The notes: generated by a model from the sequence alone, not told the origin. DNA of 14,478 bases from an uncultured Alphaproteobacteria bacterium (GCA_949298005.1 CASFUN010000026.1:1-14478); one strand, 5' to 3'; shown: positions 1 through 8,140, counted from the first letter of the stretch. Program-made: numbers and translations.

Positions 1-279
1 ATTTTTGATAAAAAAGTTAGCAAGTATCTATTTATTAAACATATATTACTTTCACCAATATATATAATAATTTTCATATTATACCCAATATATCTATTGT
101 TTAAATTATTTGAAGCAAAAGTTTTTTCCAAAATTTTGAAACAGTTATTATTCATTATTTACATAATTTTTATGCTTGTTTTAGTATATACCACATTTAC
201 GCAAAATAAACCAATAAAAAGTGACGAACAAGTCATTATGGAGTTAAAATACAGAGATAAGATAACCGAAATAAGATAA
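1..279 (+). CDS. 3' fragment of an unrecognised membrane protein gene
   Basis: The frame is open from the first base of the window to a TAA at 277-279, so the true start lies upstream and 92 codons are visible. A start inside the window (for example TTG at 97) is possible but unnecessary. The visible part has two strongly hydrophobic stretches, at about visible residues 14-36 and 48-63, which look like membrane segments, followed by a charged tail of about 30 residues. I do not recognise a family. It ends 3 bp before the xerD start on the same strand, so the two are probably co-transcribed. The composition matches its neighbours. Function unknown; confidence covers only that it is a real coding end. 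Confidence 0.6.
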   Translation: MFDKKVSKYLFIKHILLSPIYIIIFILYPIYLLFKLFEAKVFSKILKQLLFIIYIIFMLVLVYTTFTQNKPIKSDEQVIMELKYRDKITEIR

Positions 280-282
280 TTT

Positions 283-1284
283 ATGGATTATTTAAATTTG
301 TTTTTATCTTCAATAACTGTTGTTGATGGTTTATCAAAAAATACCATCGAATCATATAAAAGAGATTTAAAATTACTGTTTGGGTATTTAAAAAATAAAA
401 ACATTGATATTTTGGCTGTTACAGATAGCGATTTGCTTGATTATTTTAATAATATATCAGCAGGCTTTTCAGCTAGAACTATTGACCGTCATATATCATC
501 TATAAAACATTTTTTTGATTTTTTACAATTAGAAAATTATATAAAACATAATCCATCAACGAATATTGAACATACAAAACAAAGAAAAAACTTACCAAAT
601 TATTTACAAAAAGAAGATATTAAAAAATTACTAGATAAAGCTAAAGAAGATAGAAGCAACTTTGGTTTGCAATTTTATTGTATGCTGATGTTAATGTATG
701 CAACAGGAATGAGAGTATCTGAACTTGTAGAGCTCAGAATATCATCAATAGAGCGAGAATTTGATTTGAAAAATGAAAATTTCACTTTAAAAAACTATAT
801 AAAAGTACTTGGTAAAGGTGGAAAAGAAAGAATTATACCAATTAATAAGGCTACAATAAGTATTTTATATGAATATCTGAATTTAAGAGAACGACTTTTA
901 AACGGATCTTATTCTGAATATTTATTTACAACAAGGGTTATATTTTCTAGAAACGAAAAAAAAGTAAATAAAAAAATAATATTAAAAGTTAATAAAAAAG
1001 ATGGTCATATTGCAAGACAGTTATTCGCTAGACATTTAAAATCCTTAGCTATAGATGCAGGAATATCATCAGAGCTAATTTCTCCACATGTTATTAGACA
1101 CTCCATTGCTACGCATTTATTACAAAATGGAGCAGATATTAGAATAATACAAGAAATATTGGGACATTCAGATATATCAACAACTCAAATATATACACAT
1201 ATTACGAATGATAAACTAGATAATATATTAGAAACTTACCATCCATTAGCAAAAGTCAATTTAGAAGATATAAAAGAATCATGA
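283..1284 (+). CDS. xerD: Tyrosine recombinase, XerD-like (chromosome dimer resolution)
   Basis: A site-specific tyrosine recombinase of 333 residues. Xer proteins act as a XerC/XerD pair at dif to resolve chromosome dimers, with FtsK at the septum. The N-terminal SAM-like DNA-binding domain spans about residues 1-95 and the catalytic domain about 110-310. All catalytic residues are visible: R144 (ATGMRVSEL), K178 (LGKGGKE), H269 and R272 (HVIRHS), H295 (LGHSD) and nucleophile Y304 (TTQIYTH). The HSDISTTQIYTH block favours XerD over XerC, but only a tree would settle this. The protein is longer than the roughly 300-residue norm because of a Lys-rich insert of about 20 residues near 219-238, between the catalytic Lys strand and the HxxR box. 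The start is ATG, 3 bp after the upstream stop, without a clear Shine-Dalgarno sequence. Its TGA stop overlaps the next start (ATGA), implying translational coupling. Confidence 0.9.
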   Translation: MDYLNLFLSSITVVDGLSKNTIESYKRDLKLLFGYLKNKNIDILAVTDSDLLDYFNNISAGFSARTIDRHISSIKHFFDFLQLENYIKHNPSTNIEHTKQRKNLPNYLQKEDIKKLLDKAKEDRSNFGLQFYCMLMLMYATGMRVSELVELRISSIEREFDLKNENFTLKNYIKVLGKGGKERIIPINKATISILYEYLNLRERLLNGSYSEYLFTTRVIFSRNEKKVNKKIILKVNKKDGHIARQLFARHLKSLAIDAGISSELISPHVIRHSIATHLLQNGADIRIIQEILGHSDISTTQIYTHITNDKLDNILETYHPLAKVNLEDIKES

Positions 1285-1937
1285 GAGAAAGTCATTTAGA
1301 AACAGATCAAAAAACTAAATATATAAGAGAAAATTTTTCTTTAGAAGACGAGCTATTAGTACAAATAAGAAACGATTGTCTTGTTGTTAATAGACCAATA
1401 AATATAACACCAGAGGAAGGCAAACTTTTACAAGTATTAATTAAACTCGGTAATTACAAAAATATACTAGAAATTGGTACTTTTTATGGTTATTCTACAA
1501 TATGGATGGCTGGGGCTTTATCGGAAAATGGAAATATTGTCACAATTGAAAAAGATGAAAATAGTTATATGCAAGCAAAATCAAATTTTTTAATGGCTAA
1601 TTTAAATGATAAAATCAATATAATAAAAAATAATGCAATAAATGTACTAAATAGTTTAGATATAGAATTTGATATGATTTTTATAGATGCCGACAAGATA
1701 AATTATGTTAATTATCTAAATTGGGCCGAAAAACATATAAGAAATGGTGGACTTATTGTTGCCGATAATACATTATTATCTGGAGCAGTATACATGGAAA
1801 AATTACCCTACAGAATTAGAAAAACAGCTAGAGATACAATAAAAGAATTCAATATAAGATTGAGTAATAAAGAAAAATACACATCTATACTCTTACCAAG
1901 TACAGATGGTATTACAATCGCTGTCAAAAATTTCTAA
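1281..1937 (+). CDS. SAM-dependent O-methyltransferase (class I, COMT/CCoAOMT type)
   Basis: A 218-residue Rossmann-fold methyltransferase resembling the O-methyltransferase family 3 group (catechol/caffeoyl-CoA OMT-like; bacterial members include TrmR/YrrM). Motif I is EIGTFYGYSTIW at 65-76, which binds SAM. The acidic residue after strand 2 is E90 (VTIEKD). The metal-binding set is visible as D136/D138 (FIDADK) and D162-N163 (ADNTL). Length is normal for the family. The substrate cannot be read from sequence: small catechols, a tRNA wobble uridine (as in TrmR) and others are all possible. The ATG overlaps the xerD stop by 4 bp, so it probably depends on xerD translation. It converges on rpoD with 2 bp between stop codons, leaving no room for a terminator between them. 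Confidence 0.85.
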   Translation: MRESHLETDQKTKYIRENFSLEDELLVQIRNDCLVVNRPINITPEEGKLLQVLIKLGNYKNILEIGTFYGYSTIWMAGALSENGNIVTIEKDENSYMQAKSNFLMANLNDKINIIKNNAINVLNSLDIEFDMIFIDADKINYVNYLNWAEKHIRNGGLIVADNTLLSGAVYMEKLPYRIRKTARDTIKEFNIRLSNKEKYTSILLPSTDGITIAVKNF

Positions 1938-1939
1938 TA

Positions 1940-3946
1940 TCAATTCATTGCTTCCTTGAACTGTTGTAACTTAGTCATTCTTTTAGGATGTTGCAACTTC
2001 CTTAAGGCTTTGGCTTCAATTTGTCTTATTCTTTCTCTTGTAACAGAAAATTGTTTACCAACCTCTTCTAATGTATGATCAGCATCCATTCCTATACCGA
2101 ATCGCATTCTTAAAACCCTTTCCTCTCTTGGTGTTAAGTTAGATAAAAGAGAAGCTATAATTTCTTTTAAATTATTATAAGCTGTTGCTTTAAACGGAGA
2201 GACAGCTTTTGCATCCTCTATAAAGTTACCTACAACACTATCTCCGTCTTCACTACCTAAAGGAGAATCTAAACTAATAGGATCTTTAGTATTTGCTAAA
2301 ACTTTTCTAACTTTATCAGCTGGTATTAATAATTTATTTGCTATCTCTTCAACAGTTGGGTTTCTTCCCAATTCTTGTGTTAATTGTCTAGATGTTTTTG
2401 ATATTTTATTTATGGTCTCAACCATATGTATTGGTATTCTTATTGTTTTTGATTGATCAGCTATAGCTCTAGTCATTGATTGCCTTATCCACCAAGTAGA
2501 ATATGTTGAAAACTTAAAACCTTTTTTATATTCAAATTTGTCAACTGCTTTCATTAAACCAATATTCCCTTCTTGAATTAAATCCAAAAATTGTAATCCT
2601 CTATTGGTGTATTTTTTGGCTATCGATATTACGAGTCTTAAATTTGCAGAAGTCATTTCTTTTTTAGCTTGGTCTTCTTCTCTTTTAGCTTTTTTTATGT
2701 CCTTTAATAGTTCATTAAATCTAAGAATATCAAGTCCAATAATTTGCGACAATTTATCTATTTTTCCTGATAATTCTAAAATTTGTTCTTTATTTTCCTT
2801 TATAGCTTTATCCCAACCTTTTAAATTTTTAAACTTTTTGATAAAATCTTCTCCGTAAATTCCAGACCCAAAACACTCAATAAATTCTTTTTTACTAACG
2901 CCATAATCATTTACTAATTCAAAAATAGTTTTATTTATAGTTAAAACTTTAGATTCTACTTTACATAACTCTGAAAATATATCATTTATTATGTTATCAT
3001 TTAAAGGTATATCTACCATCCTTTTATATAAACCGTTTAGAAGTTTTTGATTACTAGGTTCATCTATATCAAGTAAACCACCTTCCATTTTAGTTATATT
3101 CAATATTTTTTGGGCTATAACTACAGAATTTTCCAATATTGTTAATATTTTAGGTAATAACGATCTTTCTACAGTAGCGACACATGTATTGCTCTCGCTA
3201 TCGTCAAACATTTCTTCAAACTCTTCATCTTCCTCATCCTCCTTAGAATCATTTTTATCTTCAACATTACCAGAATCATCGTCAAATATTGAACTTATCA
3301 ATGTTTCATCATTTTCTTCATTTTCTATATCTTTTACAAGATCTAATGGATTAACATTAATATCTACATCGCCTTCAGAAACCTCGCTAGTTTTAGATTC
3401 GTCTATTTTTATAATATCCCTTAATAACATTGTACTACTTGATAGACCATCATACCAATCAATGATATATTTCAAAACAAATGGTAATTTATATAATCTT
3501 CTGATAATATTTAATCTACCATTCTCTATTCTTATAGCTATTGAAATTTCTTCTTCTTTCGTAAGGAGATCTATATTACTAATCGACCTTAAATAAGATT
3601 TAACCGGATCATCAGTATTTTTTGATATAAAATCATCTTTAGAAACATCAGTAGTTTGATTTTTAGTAAATTTTTCAAACTCTTCTTCGTTTTTTACAAC
3701 AGATATATCACTACTTTCTAATACACTTATAATCTCTGCTAATTTTTCAGAACCATTTATAATATCGCCTACTTTATTATTAATATAATCAACCGTAAGA
3801 TATTTATTTTTTAAACCCTCTCCTATTAATTCTTTAATTAATTTCTGTTTATCTTGAACTGTTACATCATTATTAGTAACATAATTCTTATCTAAATTTT
3901 TACTTTTTTCTTTGTTTAAAGACTTTTGATTTTTATTTAAAACCAT
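1940..3946 (-). CDS. rpoD: RNA polymerase primary sigma factor (sigma-70, RpoD)
   Basis: Housekeeping sigma factor of 668 residues, which directs RNA polymerase to -10/-35 promoters. An N-terminal region 1.1-like part covers about 30-90. Region 1.2 starts near 112 (DDPVKSYLRSI). A non-conserved region follows with a strongly acidic run at about 221-251. Region 2 is canonical at 428-500, including NLRLVISIAKKYTNRGL, DLIQEGNIGL and STYSTWWIRQ. Region 3 covers about 500-580. Region 4 covers 604-668 with the helix-turn-helix EVGKQFSVTRERIRQIEAKA. The ATG lies 26 bp after the dnaG stop, with only a weak TTAGG upstream. It follows dnaG in the classic macromolecular-synthesis order and is probably expressed from the same transcript, possibly with an internal promoter that I could not identify. 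It ends in TGA, 2 bp from the convergent methyltransferase gene. Confidence 0.97.
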   Translation of the reverse strand: MVLNKNQKSLNKEKSKNLDKNYVTNNDVTVQDKQKLIKELIGEGLKNKYLTVDYINNKVGDIINGSEKLAEIISVLESSDISVVKNEEEFEKFTKNQTTDVSKDDFISKNTDDPVKSYLRSISNIDLLTKEEEISIAIRIENGRLNIIRRLYKLPFVLKYIIDWYDGLSSSTMLLRDIIKIDESKTSEVSEGDVDINVNPLDLVKDIENEENDETLISSIFDDDSGNVEDKNDSKEDEEDEEFEEMFDDSESNTCVATVERSLLPKILTILENSVVIAQKILNITKMEGGLLDIDEPSNQKLLNGLYKRMVDIPLNDNIINDIFSELCKVESKVLTINKTIFELVNDYGVSKKEFIECFGSGIYGEDFIKKFKNLKGWDKAIKENKEQILELSGKIDKLSQIIGLDILRFNELLKDIKKAKREEDQAKKEMTSANLRLVISIAKKYTNRGLQFLDLIQEGNIGLMKAVDKFEYKKGFKFSTYSTWWIRQSMTRAIADQSKTIRIPIHMVETINKISKTSRQLTQELGRNPTVEEIANKLLIPADKVRKVLANTKDPISLDSPLGSEDGDSVVGNFIEDAKAVSPFKATAYNNLKEIIASLLSNLTPREERVLRMRFGIGMDADHTLEEVGKQFSVTRERIRQIEAKALRKLQHPKRMTKLQQFKEAMN

Positions 3947-3972
3947 TAATTAACCTAATAAGTATATAAAAT

Positions 3973-5805
3973 TTATAAAATATCATTTTCAAGATCAGTC
4001 ATTTTTTTGCACAATAATTCCAAATCCCCATACATAGCTTTTCTTTTTTCTTCATTATTATTATCTTGTGCCAACTTTTTCAATTCTATTTCCAACACAA
4101 GTATACTCCTTTCCAAGAATAAACCATATAAATATTCTAAACTATTATTTATTGAATCTACGCCAAGCAATCTATCAACATAAGTATACAATTTAAAATC
4201 ATTTTTTTCAAGCTCATTAAATATAAATTTATCATCATCAATATTGTTATTTAATTTATCATAAAAAATATTTAATATCTTAGATATGTTCTTATCAAAA
4301 AAGTCAATACTTAATAAATTAACCTCATATTTCTTAAAAAAATCATTTATAATTGATATATCTTTATATATTATATTGACCATATTTTTTTCTACGTTAA
4401 TTATTCTATCTTTAAGATTCTGTATGCTATTTATAGAAGAAACTTTTTTACCATAATCTATTTTAGTTGTGTTTTTGTATAATGAACCTAGCTTATCATT
4501 TTTACTGTTATTTCTATCTATTAAAAACAACTTATTTTTATAAAAATTTTGGAAATTTTTTAAAACTATTGGATCTTTAATTTTTTTAAGTAATAAGTTT
4601 ATATTAAATTCTAGTTTATTTTTTTCTTCTGGTGTTATATTAGATTTAGTTATATTAATATTTTGCTCTACTAGTTCACAATTCCAAAGAAATTCCGATA
4701 GATTAACTGATTTATCTTTATTATTAACTAATTTTTCAAATTCAATTTTACCGTATTCTTTTATGAAATCATCTGGATCTAAATTATCTGGTAATCTAAT
4801 AAACCTAAGACTTTTTGAAGCAATAAGTATTGGTAAAACTAACATACCAACTCTTTTAGCTGCTTTTTGTCCCGCTTGGTCTCCGTCAAGACAAACAATA
4901 ATTTCATCTGTTATTTTCCATAATTCCCTGATTTGTTGCTCTGTTATTGCTGTACCCATTGGTGCTACAACGTTTTCAATACCATTAACTGATAAACTTA
5001 TAGCATCTAAGTTACCTTCAACTAAGATAGCGTTTTTCTTATTATATATAGCTTTTTTTGCAAAGAAATAATTAAATAAAACATCACTTTTATGATATAG
5101 TGGTGTTTCTGGGGAATTCACATATTTCGGCATATCAACGTTATTAATTGCCCTTCCAGAAAACGCAATTACTTTGCCAGATTTATCTAGTACTGGAAAC
5201 ATAACTCTATTTCTAAATTTATCGTAAAACTGCTTTTCATTTGACGAAATTACACCGGCTTTTTTCATGTCGTTTTCACGAAAACCAAGTTTTTTTAAAT
5301 GATTTAATAAACCATTGAATTCATTAGTTGTAAAACCTATTCTGAATTTTCTTATGTTACTTTTTGATAAACCTCTCTTAATAAGATATTCTAAACCATA
5401 TTTGCCATCAGTACTAAAAATTAAATTCTGAAAATATAAACAAGCCTCCTCATTTATTTTATACAAGATATTAAATTCATCTTTATATTTTTGCTTTTCT
5501 AAATCCAATTTTTCTAATCTTGGTAATTCTATGCCATTTTCATTAGCTAATTTTTCTATCGATTCCTTAAAGCTCAAATTATCTTGCTGCATTATAAAAC
5601 TTATAACATCACCATGTGCGCCACAACCAAAACAATGATAAAATCCCCTCTCGTCATTTATATGAAAAGATGGAGTTTTTTCTTTATGAAAAGGACAGCA
5701 AGCAACCTTGTTTCTACCATGACTTATAATTTTTACATTTTTACCAATTATATTGGATAAAGTAATTTTATTCTTAAGTGAATCTATAAAACTATTACTG
5801 TACAT
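3973..5805 (-). CDS. dnaG: DNA primase DnaG
   Basis: Primase of 610 residues that makes RNA primers for Okazaki fragments and leading-strand starts, working with the DnaB helicase. The N-terminal CHC2 zinc finger is complete: C37-x2-H40 and C58-x2-C61 (CPFH and CFGC). The catalytic core is near 120-340, and its Toprim residues are E263 (VEGNLD) and D307/D309 (LDGDQAG). The C-terminal part (about 370-610) is Lys/Asn/Ile-rich and poorly conserved, as expected for the helicase-interacting domain. Length is close to the usual 580-620. It starts 6 bp after the FtsB-like stop and ends 26 bp before rpoD, placing it inside a four-gene unit. No strong ribosome binding site is visible before the ATG. 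Confidence 0.97.
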   Translation of the reverse strand: MYSNSFIDSLKNKITLSNIIGKNVKIISHGRNKVACCPFHKEKTPSFHINDERGFYHCFGCGAHGDVISFIMQQDNLSFKESIEKLANENGIELPRLEKLDLEKQKYKDEFNILYKINEEACLYFQNLIFSTDGKYGLEYLIKRGLSKSNIRKFRIGFTTNEFNGLLNHLKKLGFRENDMKKAGVISSNEKQFYDKFRNRVMFPVLDKSGKVIAFSGRAINNVDMPKYVNSPETPLYHKSDVLFNYFFAKKAIYNKKNAILVEGNLDAISLSVNGIENVVAPMGTAITEQQIRELWKITDEIIVCLDGDQAGQKAAKRVGMLVLPILIASKSLRFIRLPDNLDPDDFIKEYGKIEFEKLVNNKDKSVNLSEFLWNCELVEQNINITKSNITPEEKNKLEFNINLLLKKIKDPIVLKNFQNFYKNKLFLIDRNNSKNDKLGSLYKNTTKIDYGKKVSSINSIQNLKDRIINVEKNMVNIIYKDISIINDFFKKYEVNLLSIDFFDKNISKILNIFYDKLNNNIDDDKFIFNELEKNDFKLYTYVDRLLGVDSINNSLEYLYGLFLERSILVLEIELKKLAQDNNNEEKRKAMYGDLELLCKKMTDLENDIL

Positions 5806-5811
5806 AAATAT

Positions 5812-6132
5812 TTATTCTGCTTTTATATCATTTGTAAAAAGTACAATTTCATTTTCTCCAACAATACCCAAATTTTTTCTTATTTCTTCATCAAACAAAT
5901 CTAAATCTAGATTATTAACTTGCAATCTTTTAACTTTATTTTGTTTTCTATTAAATTCTTGTTCTGTTTTTTTTAATTCTAATTTTTTATTACCATAAAC
6001 TTCATAAAACTTTCTATAATTAAAAATCCCATAATCATTGAAAACAATATGATATATAAAGTAGCTAATTAAACTAACCTTAAAAATAATACAAAATATT
6101 AACGAAATAATACCTTTTTCTTCAGTATCCAT
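5812..6132 (-). CDS. ftsB: FtsB/DivIC-family septum formation initiator
   Basis: A 106-residue single-pass membrane protein of the septum-formation-initiator family (FtsB/DivIC). These proteins form the FtsQLB complex that activates septal peptidoglycan synthesis. A short cytoplasmic N-terminus is followed by a membrane segment at about 8-31. A GIFNYRKF motif lies at 35-42, then a charged coiled-coil-like stretch at about 44-73. The family C-terminal signature LDLDLFDEEIRKNLGIVGEN is at 75-94, followed by EIVLF. The start ATG directly abuts the stop of the upstream SPOR gene (0 bp) and the stop is 6 bp before dnaG, so the genes are almost certainly co-transcribed. In many proteobacteria ftsB sits elsewhere (near eno or pdhA), so this location is unusual. 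Confidence 0.85.
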   Translation of the reverse strand: MDTEEKGIISLIFCIIFKVSLISYFIYHIVFNDYGIFNYRKFYEVYGNKKLELKKTEQEFNRKQNKVKRLQVNNLDLDLFDEEIRKNLGIVGENEIVLFTNDIKAE

Positions 6133-6837
6133 TTATTTAACCACTATACAACTTTTTGAAAAGTTACTATTTTTTTTAAAAAAATCTTCACAAAACTTTT
6201 TAGCATCTTTTTTATTTTTAAAATCACCAACACGCACGCGATAAAATATGCCCTTTTCCTCAAGATTTACATCCAAAATATATATTTTTAAATTTATTAG
6301 TAAATCTTTATATATTTTTTTAACTTTGCTTACATATAACTCGGCTTGTTGTTTGTTCTTTAAAGCTATCAATTGGACTTTATAAAAAGTATTATTGAAG
6401 TCTTCTTTGCTGCTAGTAGTAATATACTTTAATACTTCATTTTCTTTGCTATTTATAGTGATGTTTTCAATACTTTGGTCTAGTTCTACATCATCTTTTT
6501 CTATATCGATATTTTCCATTATTATATTATTTAGTTTAGATTTAGATTTCGATTCTTCAGTGTAATTTTCATTAAATTCTATATTTTTAATGGTTTTGAT
6601 ATTGGAAATATCTTCATCTATGCCTTCCATATCATTATAAAAACTACTAACTTCATCTTTATTTGATATTTGTTTGTCAGCTTTAATTTTAATAAACTTA
6701 ACTTTACTTTTTATAACTGGTAATATATCTAGTTCTCTTTTTACTTCCGCAACCCTATAGGATTTTATTAAAATAAAAGAGAATATAAATATAAAAGACA
6801 TCGTAATGTTTAATAATATTATATTTTTTTTAATCAT
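6133..6837 (-). CDS. Membrane-anchored SPOR-domain protein
   Basis: A 234-residue bitopic protein. One hydrophobic segment lies at about 7-25, then a long low-complexity linker rich in Glu, Asp, Lys, Asn and Ile (about 30-145), then a C-terminal SPOR domain at about 151-234. SPOR features include FYKVQLIALKNKQQAE at the first strand and GIFYRVRVGDFKNKKDA near the end, ending in CIVVK. SPOR domains bind denuded septal glycan, so an inner-membrane protein with a periplasmic SPOR domain probably acts at the division site. It is the first gene of the minus-strand SPOR-ftsB-dnaG-rpoD block. It lies divergent to nagZ, and SPOR-nagZ adjacency is common in Alphaproteobacteria (from memory). No FtsN or RlpA identity can be assigned. 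Confidence 0.85.
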   Translation of the reverse strand: MIKKNIILLNITMSFIFIFSFILIKSYRVAEVKRELDILPVIKSKVKFIKIKADKQISNKDEVSSFYNDMEGIDEDISNIKTIKNIEFNENYTEESKSKSKLNNIIMENIDIEKDDVELDQSIENITINSKENEVLKYITTSSKEDFNNTFYKVQLIALKNKQQAELYVSKVKKIYKDLLINLKIYILDVNLEEKGIFYRVRVGDFKNKKDAKKFCEDFFKKNSNFSKSCIVVK

Positions 6838-6870
6838 AAATATGCTTTACATAAATGTTATCTTAATTCC

Positions 6871-6888
6871 TATTTTACAAGTAAAATA
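6871..6888. repeat. Perfect 8-bp palindrome, candidate operator
   Basis: TATTTTAC, two bases (AA), then GTAAAATA: a perfect inverted repeat of 8 bp arms located 34 bp upstream of the SPOR gene start. The 2-base centre is too short for a good RNA hairpin, so a dimeric DNA-binding protein would be the natural reading. In DNA this AT-rich such a repeat can arise by chance, and I cannot name a regulator. Confidence 0.35.
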
Positions 6889-6948
6889 AAATTCGATTCG
6901 GTCATCTACACCAACTACTATTGAATAATCTTTATATATATCTTAATT

Positions 6949-6975
6949 ATTATATAAACTTTTTTTAAAAACCAA
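6949..6975 (-). promoter_or_regulatory. Weak candidate promoter for the SPOR-ftsB-dnaG-rpoD block
   Basis: On the minus strand a perfect -10 TATAAT (6949-6954) is preceded by TTGGTT (6970-6975) at a 15-bp spacing, shorter than the optimal 17. It would start transcription about 100 nt before the SPOR gene. AT-rich sequence yields many TATAAT-like matches, so this is tentative. Confidence 0.3.
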
Positions 6976-7008
6976 GTAAAAAAAGGGAAAAAATTATATA
7001 AAAACAAA

Positions 7009-7037
7009 TTGATATTAAAAAATACACACAATAAAAT
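7009..7037 (+). promoter_or_regulatory. Candidate sigma-70 promoter for nagZ
   Basis: TTGATA (7009-7014), 17-bp spacer, TAAAAT (7032-7037): each box differs from consensus at one position and the spacing is ideal. The predicted start near 7044 gives a leader of about 23 nt before the nagZ ATG at 7067. A live promoter in front of a frameshifted gene argues that any inactivation is recent or apparent. Confidence 0.55.
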
Positions 7038-7066
7038 TATTATAACTCAAAGAAACCTAATTATAT

Positions 7067-8136
7067 ATGTATTTCTTAAGAAAATGTGTTGCTGTTCTAA
7101 TTCTTTTTTTAATGTTGTTATTATGTATTACAGCAGCTGAAAAAGCATATTACGAAAAAAATAAATATGACGAAATATCCCCATTAATAATGACTGTATC
7201 TGGAGGAAGACTAACAAAAGAAGAAAAAGAATACATAACAAAAATTAATCCATTTGGTTTTATATTTTTCACAAACAATTTATATAGCAAATCTCAAGTA
7301 AAAAGACTCATAAAAGATATCAAGAAAATTTTGAGAAGAAATAACGTATTTTTTATGATAGACCAAGAAGGTGGCCAAATCACAAAATTAAAAGAAGTAT
7401 ATAACAAAGATTATAAGTTATTAAGTTATTTTGGCAATCTATATAAAAAAGATCCAGAAAAAGCAAAGAAAGAAATTTTTGAATATGCAGAAGAAACTGC
7501 TAAAGAAATGGCAGATTTAGGTCTTAATTTAAATTTATCACCTGTAATTGATGTGAGAAAAATAATGTTGATATAAATTATCAAAATTCTAACAATATAC
7601 AAATTAGAATAATTTCATATGACACTAAAGCAATTATTGATTTAGCAAGAGAATATAATCATGGTTTAATGGAAGCTAAAATTTATGGCTGTATGAAACA
7701 TTTACCTGGTTTAGGTTCTAGTTATGCAGATACACATAAAGAAAAAAGTATAATAAATGATTCTTTAGAAGAATTACAATTATTAGATTTTATTCCATTT
7801 AAGGCATTAACTAAGGAATTTAAGTTTGGCCTTATAGGCCTAGCAACATATACCAATATAGATAACAAAAATGTAGCAGCTTTCTCAAAAGCTGTTGTAC
7901 AGACTATAAGAAAAGATATTGGATTTAATGGTCTAATTATTAGCGATGCACTTTCAATTGGAGCTGTGAAGGAATTTACAATAATCGAAAGAGTACTAAA
8001 AACATTAGAAGCTGGAGTTGATGTTGCCATGATAGATGATGCAACTCTTCAGGAAGCTTTAGATATTAAAGATTCTTTACAAAAATTAAAAGTACGTTTT
8101 TTCAATATAAAGTTGAAAAAATTAGGACTTAGATAA
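7067..8136 (+). pseudogene. nagZ: nagZ-like glycoside hydrolase family 3 gene, interrupted by one frameshift
   Basis: Two frames together encode a GH3 protein of the NagZ type (beta-N-acetylhexosaminidase of peptidoglycan recycling). The first frame, 7067-7576, gives about 165 homologous residues up to LSPVIDVRK. The homologous sequence resumes in the -1 frame from about 7561 (NNVDIN) and runs to 8136. The break lies at the A5 run 7558-7562; one extra A would restore a product of about 356 residues, normal for NagZ. Kept features are DQEGG, MKHLPG, the ADTH pair that matches the acid/base Asp-x-His, and ISDALSIGAV with the nucleophile Asp. Altered features are DQEGGR to DQEGGQ, PGHG to PGLG, and the family AHV replaced by ATY. 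Residues 1-24 are hydrophobic, like a signal or anchor, whereas NagZ is normally cytosolic. It may be a pseudogene, a sequencing error at a homopolymer, or a gene rescued by slippage. Confidence 0.8.
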
Positions 8137-8140
8137 AATT

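Noticed and set aside
1940..1942. Possible TGA-to-Trp recoding
   Set aside because: xerD, rpoD, recF, hda and the tmRNA tag all end properly at TGA, and tryptophans are encoded by TGG where checked.
2485..2493. TTATCCACC, one mismatch from a DnaA box
   Set aside because: Single isolated match inside the conserved TWWIRQ codons of rpoD; no cluster and no AT-rich unwinding element, so no origin call.
3189..3596. Ser-rich plus-strand frame of 135 residues
   Set aside because: It is antisense to rpoD, and its Ser runs are the complement of the acidic codons in RpoD.
6863..6877. CtrA-like TTAA-N7-TTTA upstream of the SPOR gene
   Set aside because: One mismatch to the CtrA motif in very AT-rich DNA, overlapping the palindrome; expected by chance.
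7722..8030. Minus-strand 102-residue frame
   Set aside because: Antisense shadow of the second nagZ segment, which has clear GH3 motifs on the plus strand.
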